Numbered from the stretch's first letter, positions 8,069-16,190 are shown. The stretch is DNA of 36,077 nucleotides from JBQCEE01 sp051960575 (GCF_051960575.1 NZ_JBQCEE010000097.1:1-36077); one strand, 5' to 3'. Numbers and translations: made by a program. Notes: generated by a model not told the origin, from the letters alone.

Positions 8069-8833
8069 TCAGCTGGTGCGGTCGACCAGCGGCAGCGAGC
8101 GCAGCCCGCGCTCGAGGTGCCACTGCAGGTGCGCAGCGACCAGGCCGGACGCCTCGCGCCGGACCGCCTCGCCGCTCGCGTCCGCCGTCGCCCAGTCGGC
8201 CTCGAGTAGCGCGACCATGAGCCCGATCGTCTCGGGCTGCGGACGCTGCGAGCCGGGCGGGCGGCACACCTCGCACACCATGCCGCCCGCCTGCACGTTG
8301 AAGGCGCTGTGCGGGCCGGCGAGGCCGCACTTCGCGCACGCGGTGAGCGCGGGCTCCCAGCCGGACACCGCCATGGCGCGCAGGAAGAAGGCGTCGAGGA
8401 CGAGCGACGCGTCGTGCGTCCGCTCGCTGAGCGCCCGCAGCGCGCCGACGACGAGCAGGTAGAGCCGCAGCACCGGCTCGCCCTCCTCGGTCAGCCGCTC
8501 GGCCGTCTCGCAGATGGCCGACAGGGTCGTCCAGCGGGCGTAGTCGTTGGCCAGCATCGCGCCGAACGCGCCGAGCGACTCGGTCTGCTGCACGACCTCG
8601 AGCGACCGGCGGCCGTCGGGCGCGGCCTGCCCATCGGGCAGCCGCGAGTAGAGCTGGATGTCGATGTGCGAGCCCGGTTCGAGGCGGGCGCCGAAGCGCG
8701 AGGACATGCGCCGGACGCCCTTGCCGACCGCGCGCACCCGGCCGTGGCGGCGGGTGAGCAGGGTGACGATGCGGTCGGCCTCGCCGAGCTTGTGCACTCG
8801 CAGGACGACCGCCTCGTCGCGGTAGGACGGCAC
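8069..8833 (-). CDS. recO: DNA repair protein RecO
   Basis: Loads RecA on SSB-coated DNA together with RecR in the RecFOR pathway. The product of 254 residues has the N-terminal OB fold starting YRDEAVVLRVHKLGEADRIV, with RRHGRVRAVGKGVRR and the SRFGARLEPG turn, then the helical domain with CETAERLTEEGEPVLRLY, and a zinc-finger-like segment with two CxxC pairs (CAKCG and CEVC). The start is GTG 8833; no strong ribosome site is visible, and the OB fold begins immediately after it. The gene lies 35 bases after the MFS transporter and may share its transcript. Confidence 0.95.
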   Translation of the reverse strand: MPSYRDEAVVLRVHKLGEADRIVTLLTRRHGRVRAVGKGVRRMSSRFGARLEPGSHIDIQLYSRLPDGQAAPDGRRSLEVVQQTESLGAFGAMLANDYARWTTLSAICETAERLTEEGEPVLRLYLLVVGALRALSERTHDASLVLDAFFLRAMAVSGWEPALTACAKCGLAGPHSAFNVQAGGMVCEVCRPPGSQRPQPETIGLMVALLEADWATADASGEAVRREASGLVAAHLQWHLERGLRSLPLVDRTS

Positions 8834-8868
8834 ACCCCATCGTCGCACCCGGTGCGGACAACACGGCG

Positions 8869-10077
8869 TCACGCCGCGACGGGCACCGCCGGTTCGCGCA
8901 CGGCGGACAGGCGGCGGTGCACCGCCAGCGCGAGCGCGCCCATGAGCAGGCCGGCGCCGATCGGCACGAGGAACGCCGTGCGGGCGCCGTGGGCGTCGGC
9001 GAGGCGGCCGCTCAGTGCGGCGGCGGCGCCGTAGCCGATGTTGAGCCCGGTCGTCAGCCAGGTCATGCCCTCGTTCAGGGCGGCGGCGGGCACGCTGCGC
9101 TCGACGAGGCCGAACGAGGTGATGAGGGTCGGCGCGATGCCGAGTCCGACGACGAAGGCGCAGACCGCCAGCCACGGCACGTCGCCCGCGGCCAGGAAGA
9201 GCATCGGCAGCGCCGCGAAGATCAAGGCGTGGACGCGGAAGCGGCCCAGCACGCTCGAACGCCAGGTGATGGTGCCGTAGACGAAGCCGGCCACGCCGCT
9301 GCCGCCGGCGAAGCAGGCGAGCACCGCACCGCTGAACGGGCGGTGCCCGTGCTGCCCGCAGTAGGCGACGAGCGCGACCTCGGCGCCGGCGAACAGGGCG
9401 CCCATCGCCACCGCCATCAGCGGCAGCAGCACCATGCCGCGCAGGCGCAGGGCGAGCGGGTGCCGTTCGGCCGTGGGCGGGTGCGCCGGCGGCTCGCTGC
9501 GCCGCTGCGCCGCGAGCGCGACGGCGCCGATCGAGGTGAGCGAGCCCGCGACGACCAGCACGAGCACCGGGTCGAACTGGGTGGCGATGAACGTGGCCAC
9601 CAGCGGCCCGAGCACGAACACCACCTCGTCCAGGGTCGACTCGAGCGAGTAGGCGGTCGTCAGTTCGGGGCGTCCGGCCAGCACGTACGACCACCGCGAG
9701 CGCACCAGCGAACCGACCGAGATGTAGCTCGATCCGGCGACGACCGCCGGCGCGATCAGCGTCCAGTCGGGGGTGTCGGTCTCGAACAGGACGACCAGGA
9801 CGGCGACCGCGATCGCGTGCACGGCGATCGCCGGCAGCATGACCGCGCGCTGGCCGTGCCGGTCGGTGAGACGGGCCAGCCACGGGTTGCCGGGCACGGC
9901 ACCGAACACGTAGCAGGCGCTGAGCACGCCGGCGAAGCCGTAGTGGCCGGTGCGGGCGGACACGATGAGGACGAGCCCCAACGCGTACATGGCCAGCGGC
10001 AGCCGCATGATCAGGCCGGCGACACAGAAGGCGGCCGTCCCCGGCTCGCGGAAGACGGCGCGGTAATTGCGCAACAT
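8869..10077 (-). CDS. Major facilitator superfamily transporter
   Basis: A 402-residue integral membrane protein with about 12 hydrophobic segments in two halves. It begins MLRNYRAVFREPGTAAFCVAGLIMRLPLAMYALGL-like, a pattern seen in actinobacterial drug/sugar-type MFS proteins of unknown substrate. The loop LARLTDRHGQRAVML between segments 2 and 3 matches the MFS motif A. The central loop is short and basic (QRRSEPPAHPP). ATG 10077 lies 13 bases after the era stop, so it is probably cotranscribed with era. No substrate can be given from sequence. Confidence 0.9.
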   Translation of the reverse strand: MLRNYRAVFREPGTAAFCVAGLIMRLPLAMYALGLVLIVSARTGHYGFAGVLSACYVFGAVPGNPWLARLTDRHGQRAVMLPAIAVHAIAVAVLVVLFETDTPDWTLIAPAVVAGSSYISVGSLVRSRWSYVLAGRPELTTAYSLESTLDEVVFVLGPLVATFIATQFDPVLVLVVAGSLTSIGAVALAAQRRSEPPAHPPTAERHPLALRLRGMVLLPLMAVAMGALFAGAEVALVAYCGQHGHRPFSGAVLACFAGGSGVAGFVYGTITWRSSVLGRFRVHALIFAALPMLFLAAGDVPWLAVCAFVVGLGIAPTLITSFGLVERSVPAAALNEGMTWLTTGLNIGYGAAAALSGRLADAHGARTAFLVPIGAGLLMGALALAVHRRLSAVREPAVPVAA

Positions 10078-10090
10078 CGCTCGAAACCCT

Positions 10091-10972
10091 CTAGAAGCCC
10101 AGCCGGTCGAGCTTCTTGGGGTCGCGCTGCCATTCCTTCTCGACGGCGACGTGCAGGTTCAGGAAGATCCTCTCGCCGAGCAGTTCCTCGATGCCGGCCC
10201 GCGCGGTGGCGCCGATGCGCTTGAGCCGCTGGCCCTTCGGGCCGATCACGATGCCCTTCTGGCTGTCGCGTTCGAGGTGCAGGGTCGCGAAGACCTCCTG
10301 CAGGCCCGACTCGCGGCGCCGCAGCTCGTCGATGGTCACCGCGATCGAGTGCGGCAGTTCGTCGCGCACGTCGGCGAGCGCGGCCTCGCGCACCAGCTCG
10401 GCGATGCGCGACTCGGTGTCGTTGTCGGTGAGGACGCCGCTCGGGTAGAGCTGCGGACCCTCGGGCAGCTGCGCGATCAACAGGTCGGCGAGGAGGTCGA
10501 CCTGCTCGCCGCGGACGGCCGACACCGGCACGATCTCGGCGAAGTCCGCCAGCTCGCTCACGGCGAGCAGGTGCTCGGCCAGCCGCTGTTTGCTCACGGT
10601 GTCGATCTTGGTCACGATCGCGATGACCGGGGCCCGCACCCCGGCCAGCTGGTCACGGATGAACCGGTCGCCCGGGCCGACCCGCTGGTCGGCGGGCAGG
10701 CAGAACCCGACGACGTCGACCTCGGCGAGGGTCGTGCGCACCACCTCGTTGAGCCGCTCGCCGAGCAGGGTGCGCGGACGGTGCAGGCCCGGGGTGTCGA
10801 CCAGCACCAGCTGCCCGTCCGGGCGGTCGACGATGCCACGCACCGCGTGCCGGGTGGTCTGCGGCTTGTCGCTGGTGATCACGATCTTGGCCCCGACCAG
10901 CGCGTTGGTCAGCGTCGACTTGCCGGCGTTCGGGCGTCCGACGAAGCAGCAGAAGCCCGAACGGAAGGTCAC
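10091..10972 (-). CDS. era: GTPase Era
   Basis: Ribosome-assembly GTPase that binds the 3' end of 16S rRNA. G1 GRPNAGKST lies near residue 10, then ITSDKPQTTRHAVRG (switch I region), G3 DTPGLHRPRTLLGERL, G4 VTKIDT, and the C-terminal KH domain with GIVIGPKGQRLKRIG. I place the start at GTG 10972 because AGGA is 7 bases upstream and the N-terminus VTFRSGF has the family length; an ATG at 10990, six codons upstream, is the alternative and lacks a ribosome site. Era is divergent from the S53 peptidase. In related genomes era often follows the cdd-like gene directly; here a plus-strand block lies between. Confidence 0.95.
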   Translation of the reverse strand: MTFRSGFCCFVGRPNAGKSTLTNALVGAKIVITSDKPQTTRHAVRGIVDRPDGQLVLVDTPGLHRPRTLLGERLNEVVRTTLAEVDVVGFCLPADQRVGPGDRFIRDQLAGVRAPVIAIVTKIDTVSKQRLAEHLLAVSELADFAEIVPVSAVRGEQVDLLADLLIAQLPEGPQLYPSGVLTDNDTESRIAELVREAALADVRDELPHSIAVTIDELRRRESGLQEVFATLHLERDSQKGIVIGPKGQRLKRIGATARAGIEELLGERIFLNLHVAVEKEWQRDPKKLDRLGF

Positions 10973-11084
10973 GCGACCATCCTGCCGCATGGGACACGTC
11001 GTTTCCGGATCGCCTGGATTGATCTATGTTCTCCGCATGCCGGGCCTTCGTCCCGGTTCTTCCGACCTCCCGACAGGAGCAGGC

Positions 11085-12407
11085 ATGGTCCTCGATCCCC
11101 GGCGGACGGCCCGTACCGTGGCCGCCACCGCGCTCGCCGCAGCGAGCGTCGTCGCACCGACCGCCACCGCGGTCGCTGCCGCCACCGGCGTCACCCCCGC
11201 CATCGGCGCGCACCCCGAATACCGCGTCGTCGGCAGCGCGCGCACCGACGCTCGCACCTTCAGCTGCCAGACCACCACGCCCGCCGGCTGCTACGGACCG
11301 GCCCAGGTGCGCACCGCCTACGGCGTCGACGCGCTCGCCGCCCGCGGCCTGAGCGGCGCCGGCCAGACGATCGTGATCGTCGACGCCTTCCAGAGCCCGA
11401 CGATCCAGCACGACCTCGACACCTTCGACGCCGCCTTCGGCCTGCCGTCGGCGCCGCTCAACATCATCGCGCCCGACGGGCTCACGCCGTTCGACCAGAA
11501 CGACGACAACCAGGTCGGTTGGGCCGGCGAGATCACGCTCGACGTCGAGTACGCGCACGCCATCGCGCCGGGCGCGACCATCGACCTCGTGCTCGCCAAG
11601 TCGAACCAGGACGCGGACATCCTGTCGGCGACCAGGTACGCCGTCGACCACAACCTCGGCTCGGTCATCTCGCAGAGCTTCGGCGAGGCCGAGCAGTGCG
11701 TCGACCCGGCCCTGCTGACCGCCGAACACCAGGTCTTCGCCGCGGCGACCGCCAAGGGCATCACGCTGCTCGCGTCGGCCGGCGACCAGGGTGCGGCGCA
11801 GCCGTCGTGCGACGGCAGCACCTTCTTCAAGGCGGCCAGCAGCCCGGCGTCCGACCCGCTCGTCACCGGTGTCGGCGGCACGCGTCTCGACGCCGACGGC
11901 ATCACCGGCGCGTACCACGGCGAGTCGACGTGGAACGAGCCCGACTTCGCCAGCGCGGGCGGCGGCGGCTTCTCGGTCGTCTACAAGGAGCCGGGCTACC
12001 AGCGGCCGGTGCAGAAGACCGGCGTGCGCGCCGTGCCGGACGTCGCCTACAACGCGGCGATCATCGGTGGCGTCCTCGCGGTCTGGAGCTCGTCGGGCCA
12101 GGGCAGCGACCTCGTCTTCCGCTTCGGCGGCACCAGCGCCGGCTCGCCGCAGTGGGCGGGCCTCGTGGCGCTGACCGACCAGCTCAAGGGCGGCCGCGTC
12201 GGCGAGATCAACGACACGCTCTACCACCTGTCGTTCGCCAAGAAGAGCTACGCGGCCGACTTCCACGACGTGACGACCGGCGACAACACCTACCACGGCG
12301 ACGTCACCGTCACCGGCTTCGCCGCCACGGTGGGCTGGGACCCGGCCACCGGCCTCGGCACGCCGAAGGCGGACAGCCTCGTGCCGGCGCTGGCGCAGAA
12401 GTCCTGA
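11085..12407 (+). CDS. Secreted S53 (sedolisin/kumamolisin) serine-carboxyl peptidase, no large propeptide
   Basis: A 440-residue exported peptidase. ATG 11085 is preferred because AGGAG lies 5 bases upstream; an ATG at 11037 lacks one. Residues 1-33 form a signal peptide (RR then an Ala/Val-rich core). The catalytic domain starts near residue 70 with CYGPAQVRTAYG. The S53 catalytic set is present: Glu149 and Asp153 in GEITLDVE, the oxyanion Asp234 in SAGDQG, and the nucleophile Ser351 in GGTSAGSPQWAG. The C-terminal calcium-site region reads FHDVTTGDN and GWDPATGLGTP. Most sedolisins carry a pro-domain of about 150-200 residues; here only about 35 residues separate the signal peptide from the catalytic domain. 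Family members act at acidic pH. It heads a plus-strand block with a lipoprotein and a hydrolase. Confidence 0.93.
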   Translation: MVLDPRRTARTVAATALAAASVVAPTATAVAAATGVTPAIGAHPEYRVVGSARTDARTFSCQTTTPAGCYGPAQVRTAYGVDALAARGLSGAGQTIVIVDAFQSPTIQHDLDTFDAAFGLPSAPLNIIAPDGLTPFDQNDDNQVGWAGEITLDVEYAHAIAPGATIDLVLAKSNQDADILSATRYAVDHNLGSVISQSFGEAEQCVDPALLTAEHQVFAAATAKGITLLASAGDQGAAQPSCDGSTFFKAASSPASDPLVTGVGGTRLDADGITGAYHGESTWNEPDFASAGGGGFSVVYKEPGYQRPVQKTGVRAVPDVAYNAAIIGGVLAVWSSSGQGSDLVFRFGGTSAGSPQWAGLVALTDQLKGGRVGEINDTLYHLSFAKKSYAADFHDVTTGDNTYHGDVTVTGFAATVGWDPATGLGTPKADSLVPALAQKS

Positions 12408-12408
12408 C

Positions 12409-12430
12409 CGTGCAGTGATCGTGCAGTGAT
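12409..12430 (+). repeat. 11-base direct repeat
   Basis: CGTGCAGTGAT occurs twice in tandem (12409-12419 and 12420-12430), and a third CGTGC begins at 12431, right after the peptidase stop and before the hairpin. Confidence 0.7.
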
Positions 12431-12433
12431 CGT

Positions 12434-12466
12434 GCGGAGGCGTCGGGCCGGGCCCGGCGCCTCCGC
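12434..12466 (+). terminator. Strong intrinsic terminator-like hairpin
   Basis: GCGGAGGCG (12434-12442) pairs with CGCCTCCGC (12458-12466), and CGGGCC with GGCCCG inside, for about 16 pairs around a very small loop, followed by TT. It would end the S53 transcript just before the lipoprotein promoter. Confidence 0.75.
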
Positions 12467-12470
12467 CGTT

Positions 12471-12476
12471 TACGCT
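12471..12476 (+). promoter_or_regulatory. -10-like hexamer of the 12484 lipoprotein
   Basis: TACGCT sits 7 bases before GTG 12484. It supports a leaderless message beginning at that GTG rather than at ATG 12478, which would lie upstream of the expected transcript start. Confidence 0.45.
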
Positions 12477-12483
12477 GATGCCC

Positions 12484-13089
12484 GTGCGATGGCGGCCCCT
12501 GCTCGGTGTGCCCGTGCTCGGGGCGGCGCTCGCCATGGCCGGCTGCACCTCGTCGTCCGCTCCCCCGCCGCCCACGACCTCGACGATCACCACCACGGTG
12601 GCACCGCACGTCACGCCGGTCAGCACCGGCCCCACCACCGCGGCCACCGCCCGGCGCTGCCCGTTGATCGACGAGCAGACGGCCGCCGACGACCTCGGCA
12701 TGCGCCTCGACCGCATCACCGTGCTGCGCAGCGGCGGCGCCGTCGTGGGCTGCCGCATCTACGCCCTGCAGGGTTCGCCGCTGTCGCAGTCCGAGAAGCT
12801 GCCGCCCGGGCGCCAGCCCGCGCTCGAGGTGACGATCACCCGCTACGGCAGCGCGAAGGCGGCCTACAACGCCACCGTGCTCGTCGCCCGTCGCGGCACG
12901 AACCCGCAGCAGGTGCGGTTGCAGGGCACCACCGGCGTCTGCTTCCAGACCGCGTTCTACCGCGCGGACCACGGTCGTGACTGGGCGTGCGCGGTGCCCC
13001 ACGGCGTCACCATGGTGCTGGTGCGCACCGTCGTGACCTCGCCGTCGTTCAACGCCGTCCAGGCGACCAAGCACCTGCGGCTGCCGTGA
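12484..13089 (+). CDS. Lipoprotein of unknown function
   Basis: A protein of about 201 residues with a clear lipoprotein signal: basic start (RWRP), hydrophobic core and lipobox LAMAGC, so it is likely anchored by lipid to the outer face of the membrane. A Pro/Thr-rich linker (about 25-50) follows, then a domain containing CPLIDEQTAADDLGM, VGCRIYAL, CFQTAFYR and WACAVPHGVTMVLVRT, with four cysteines that could make two disulfides. The pattern is like small actinobacterial DUF-type surface lipoproteins (DUF3558/DUF2020-like), but I do not assign a family firmly. GTG 12484 is chosen on the upstream TACGCT; ATG 12478 is two codons earlier. Its stop overlaps the next start by 4 bases. Confidence 0.82.
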   Translation: MRWRPLLGVPVLGAALAMAGCTSSSAPPPPTTSTITTTVAPHVTPVSTGPTTAATARRCPLIDEQTAADDLGMRLDRITVLRSGGAVVGCRIYALQGSPLSQSEKLPPGRQPALEVTITRYGSAKAAYNATVLVARRGTNPQQVRLQGTTGVCFQTAFYRADHGRDWACAVPHGVTMVLVRTVVTSPSFNAVQATKHLRLP

Positions 13090-13829
13090 TCGTCAGCGAG
13101 TACGGGGGCGACCCGAACCAGTTCGGCGAGCTCTCGGTGCCGCGTGGCGGGCGGCGGCCCGGCATCGTGGTGGTGATCCACGGCGGCTTCTGGCGCGCAG
13201 CCTACGACCTCTCACTCGGACGCCCGCTGGCCGCCGATCTCGTGCGGCGCGGGCACGTCGTCTGGAACATCGAGTACCGCCGGGTCGGCAGCGGCGGTGG
13301 CTGGCCGACGACGCTCGAGGACGTCGCCGCGGCCATCGACCACCTCGCGACCCTCGACGTCGACACCTCGTCGGTCGTCGCCGTCGGGCACTCTGCGGGC
13401 GGGCATCTCGCCGTGTGGGCGGCCGGACGGCCCGAGCTGCCCGACGGCGCTCCCGGGTCGCGTCCGGGGGTGCGGGTGACGGGCGTGGTGTCGCAGGGTG
13501 GCGTGCTCGACCTCGCCACCGGCGCGGGCGGCCGCGTGGGCCGCGGCGCGATCGTCGACCTGCTCGGCGGCACCCCCGACCAGGTGCCGCAGCGCTACGC
13601 CCTCGCCGACCCGATGCAGCGCCTGCCGCTGGACGTGCCGGTCGTGTGCGTCCACTCGCAGCAGGACGCGCAGGTGCCGTTCGCCCAGTCGGTGGCCTAC
13701 GTGACGGCCGCGACGGCGGCGGGATCGTCCGCCCGGCTGGTCGAGACCACCGGTGACCACTTCACGCTCATCGACCCCGACCACCCCGACTGGGCCGTCG
13801 CCGTCGACGCCATCACGTCCCTGCTCTGA
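13086..13829 (+). CDS. Alpha/beta hydrolase (esterase / dipeptidyl-peptidase-like)
   Basis: A 247-residue hydrolase without a signal peptide. The oxyanion motif HGGFW is at about residues 32-36, the nucleophile elbow GHSAGGH puts Ser at 103, the acid is likely Asp194 in VHSQQDAQVPF, and the base His225 in TTGDHFTLI. HGGFW places it with carboxylesterase, kynurenine formamidase and acetylesterase-type enzymes; the substrate is unknown. GTG 13086 overlaps the lipoprotein stop by 4 bases, so the two are translationally coupled. It is followed by an unusual array of repeats before the convergent cdd-like gene. Confidence 0.9.
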   Translation: MIVSEYGGDPNQFGELSVPRGGRRPGIVVVIHGGFWRAAYDLSLGRPLAADLVRRGHVVWNIEYRRVGSGGGWPTTLEDVAAAIDHLATLDVDTSSVVAVGHSAGGHLAVWAAGRPELPDGAPGSRPGVRVTGVVSQGGVLDLATGAGGRVGRGAIVDLLGGTPDQVPQRYALADPMQRLPLDVPVVCVHSQQDAQVPFAQSVAYVTAATAAGSSARLVETTGDHFTLIDPDHPDWAVAVDAITSLL

Positions 13830-13847
13830 CCGCCGCGCCGCTGTCCA

Positions 13848-13973
13848 GGGTGACGGGTCGCGCCCCACGATGACGGGCGGCGCCGCCGGGTGACGGATCA
13901 GCTTGATCGGAGACGGCATATTTCCCGTCACCCGTGGGCTGGATCCGTCACCCTCGGACGGAGTCCGTCACCC
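13848..13973. repeat. Mirror array of six phased TGACGG boxes
   Basis: TGACGG begins at 13851, 13871 and 13891, and its complement CCGTCA begins at 13925, 13945 and 13965, each set at exactly 20-base steps and symmetric about 13910. Most boxes are extended to GGGTGACGG(A/G). The innermost left box and the middle right box extend further into a 15/16-base inverted repeat (13888-13902 with 13938-13953). The array fills most of the 170-base gap between convergent genes. Confidence 0.8.
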
Positions 13974-13999
13974 TCGGGCGCCGGCGCGAAGGTCCCGCG

Positions 14000-14338
14000 T
14001 CAGTCGGCGAGGGTGCCGTCGGCCTTCGCGTGCAGGATCGTGGCGGACGGGGCGAGGTCGCGGACGGCGCGCTCGCCGGCCTCGTCCACGCTCGTGTCCC
14101 CCAGCACCACCGCGGCCTCCAGACCAGGCGCACCGGACGAGACCGCCATCGCGACGGCGAGCTGCAGCGCGGTCACCGACAGCGACGGCAGGTCGACGGA
14201 CGCGGCGACGTAGGTGCGCCCGTCGGTGTCGCGCACGGCCGCGCCCTGCGGCGCCCGGGTGCGGGCGCGGGCCGACCGCGCGAGGGTGACGAGCTTGGCG
14301 TCCTCGGGGTCGAGCTGGTCGGCGTCCGGCGCGCTCAC
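14000..14338 (-). CDS. Cytidine-deaminase-like protein lacking the zinc site
   Basis: A 112-residue protein in the position where actinobacteria often carry a gene annotated as cytidine deaminase, after the CBS/CorC gene. The fold signature is kept (GAAVRDTDGRTYVAASVDLPSLSVTALQLAVAMA-type strand and helix, and LEAAVVLGD), but the zinc ligands expected in active enzymes are gone: the CAE/HAE triplet is replaced by SVTALQ, and no PCxxC is present. There is no cysteine or frameshift in the protein, so this is an intact, probably non-catalytic homologue. Its GTG overlaps the stop of the CBS gene by 4 bases. Confidence 0.82.
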   Translation of the reverse strand: MSAPDADQLDPEDAKLVTLARSARARTRAPQGAAVRDTDGRTYVAASVDLPSLSVTALQLAVAMAVSSGAPGLEAAVVLGDTSVDEAGERAVRDLAPSATILHAKADGTLAD

Positions 14339-15651
14339 GCGTGCTCCATCTCCTCGGCGTCCTCGGTCTCGCCGTGCCCGTCGTCGTCGGTGACGCGGCG
14401 CACGAGCACGGTGTCGATGCGGTTGCGGCGGCCGCTGATGCTCTCGGCGGTGAGCTCGAGCCCGTGCACGGTCGCGGCCGACCCGGCGATCGGCACCCTA
14501 CCGAGCGCCTCGGCGAGCAGGCCGCCGACGGTCTCGACGTCGTCGCGCTCGGGCAGCTCGACGTCGAAGAGCTCGCCGAGGTCCTCGACCGCGAGCCGGG
14601 CCGTCACCCGGGCCGTGTCGTCATCGATGCGCTCGATCGGCGGCCGCTCGACGTCGTACTCGTCGGTGATCTCGCCGACGATCTCCTCGAGGATGTCCTC
14701 GATGGTCACGATGCCCGCGGTACCGCCGTACTCGTCGATGACCACCGCGATGTGCAGCCGCTTGGCCTGCATCTCGCGCAGCAGGTCGTCCACCCGCTTG
14801 CTCTCGGGCACGTACGCGATCGGACGCATCACCTCCTCGACCAGCGTCGAGCGGGCGCGGTCGGCGTCCTGGGCACGTCGGGTGAGGTCCTTGAACTGCA
14901 CCACGCCGATGATGTCGTCGACGTTCTCGCCGATCACCGGGATGCGCGAGAACCCGCTGCGCAGGGCCAGCGCGAGCGCCTGCGCCACGGTCTTGCTGCG
15001 CTCGATGAACACGATGTCGGTGCGCGGCACCATCACCTCGCGGGCGATGGTGTTGCCGAGCTCGAAGACCGACTGGATCATCTGCCGCTCGCCGTGCTCG
15101 ACGACGCCGCGCTCCTCGGCCATGTCGACCAGCTCGCGGATCTCGACCTCGGACGAGAACGGTCCGTCGCGGAAGCCTCGGCCGGGCGTGATCGCGTTGC
15201 CGAGCAGGGTGAGCAGGCCGGCGAGCGGGTTGAACAGGCGCCCGAGCACCCGCACCAGCCCGGCCGTGCGCAGCGCCACCCGGTACGGGTGCTGGCGGCC
15301 GAGCGTGCGCGGGCCGACGCCGATCACGGCGTACGAGACCACGACCATCACCAGCACGGTGAGCGCGGCGACCGGCCAGCGCGTGCCGAACGCGGCACGC
15401 GCGACGATCGTCACCAGCACGGTGGCGGTGAGCTCGCACGAGACACGCAGCAACAGCAGCAGGTTCGTGTAGCGGGCGCGTTCGCCGATCACCTCGAGCA
15501 GCGCAGGCGCGCCCCGCTCCTCCTCGCGCACCATCTCTTCGACGCGTGCCTTCGACACCCGCGCGAGCGCCGCGTCGATGCCGGCCAGCGTGCCGCCGAC
15601 CGGGACCAGCAGGATCGCCACCACCAGCGTGATGACGTCGGACGAGGTCAC
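14335..15651 (-). CDS. Hemolysin-family/CorC-like membrane protein with CBS pair
   Basis: A 438-residue protein of the CNNM/CorC (HlyC) family, linked to magnesium or cobalt transport or efflux. It has an N-terminal DUF21 membrane domain (about residues 1-190, four hydrophobic segments, starting LVVAILLVPVGGTLAGID), a linker with VEHGERQMIQSVFELGNTIAREVMVPRTDIVFI leading into a CBS pair (about 205-325; MRPIAYVPESKRVDDLL and VVIDEYGGTAGIVTIED), and a C-terminal CorC_HlyC domain (about 345-425). Start GTG 15651 overlaps the ybeY stop by 4 bases. The ion specificity cannot be read from sequence. Confidence 0.93.
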   Translation of the reverse strand: MTSSDVITLVVAILLVPVGGTLAGIDAALARVSKARVEEMVREEERGAPALLEVIGERARYTNLLLLLRVSCELTATVLVTIVARAAFGTRWPVAALTVLVMVVVSYAVIGVGPRTLGRQHPYRVALRTAGLVRVLGRLFNPLAGLLTLLGNAITPGRGFRDGPFSSEVEIRELVDMAEERGVVEHGERQMIQSVFELGNTIAREVMVPRTDIVFIERSKTVAQALALALRSGFSRIPVIGENVDDIIGVVQFKDLTRRAQDADRARSTLVEEVMRPIAYVPESKRVDDLLREMQAKRLHIAVVIDEYGGTAGIVTIEDILEEIVGEITDEYDVERPPIERIDDDTARVTARLAVEDLGELFDVELPERDDVETVGGLLAEALGRVPIAGSAATVHGLELTAESISGRRNRIDTVLVRRVTDDDGHGETEDAEEMEHA

Positions 15652-16190
15652 GTGTGCCTCGCGCCGTCCCGCACGCCGCCGCCGGTGCCCGCGCGCGGGG
15701 TGCGGATCGGCGCGCGGCCGGTCTGCGCGACCCAGTCACGCAGCAGGTCGGCCTGCAGCTCGAACATCTCGCGCTCCTCGTCCGGCTCGCCGTGGTCGTA
15801 CCCGAGCAGGTGCAGGATGCCGTGCGTGCAGAGCAGGTGCAGCTCGCTCTCGAGCGAGTGGCCGGCCGACTTCGCCTGCTCCTGCGCCACCTCGGGGCAG
15901 AGCACGACGTCGCCGAGCAGGGCCTGCGGCTCGCCCGCCTCCGCCCCGGGATGGCTGCCCTCGAACCGGTCGGGCCCCTCCTCGGCGTCCATCGGGAAGG
16001 CCATGACGTCGGTCGGGCCGGGCAGGTCCATCCACTGCACGTGCAGGGCCGTCATCGCCTCGGTGTCGAGCAGCACCACCGAGAGCTCGGCGAGCGGGTC
16101 GATGCCCATCGCGTCGAGCACGAAACGACCGAGCCCGGCGAGGGCCGCCTCGTCGACGGCCACGCCGGACTCGTTGTTGATCTCGATCAT
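15648..16190 (-). CDS. ybeY: Endoribonuclease YbeY (rRNA maturation)
   Basis: Zinc-dependent single-strand endoribonuclease that takes part in 16S rRNA 3'-end maturation and ribosome quality control. The 180-residue protein shows LHVQWMDLPGPTDVMAFP, LLGDVVLCPEVA and the metal motif HGILHLLGYDH, with ligands His123, His127 and His133. A 30-residue basic, Gly/Arg-rich tail extends past the usual end. ATG 16190 overlaps the phoH stop by 4 bases, and its stop overlaps the next gene by 4, in the phoH-ybeY-CorC order common in bacteria. Confidence 0.96.
   Translation of the reverse strand: MIEINNESGVAVDEAALAGLGRFVLDAMGIDPLAELSVVLLDTEAMTALHVQWMDLPGPTDVMAFPMDAEEGPDRFEGSHPGAEAGEPQALLGDVVLCPEVAQEQAKSAGHSLESELHLLCTHGILHLLGYDHGEPDEEREMFELQADLLRDWVAQTGRAPIRTPRAGTGGGVRDGARHT

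Noticed and set aside
14000..14338. Pseudogene of cytidine deaminase
   Set aside because: The frame is intact, coupled to its neighbour and of normal composition; loss of zinc ligands alone does not make a pseudogene.
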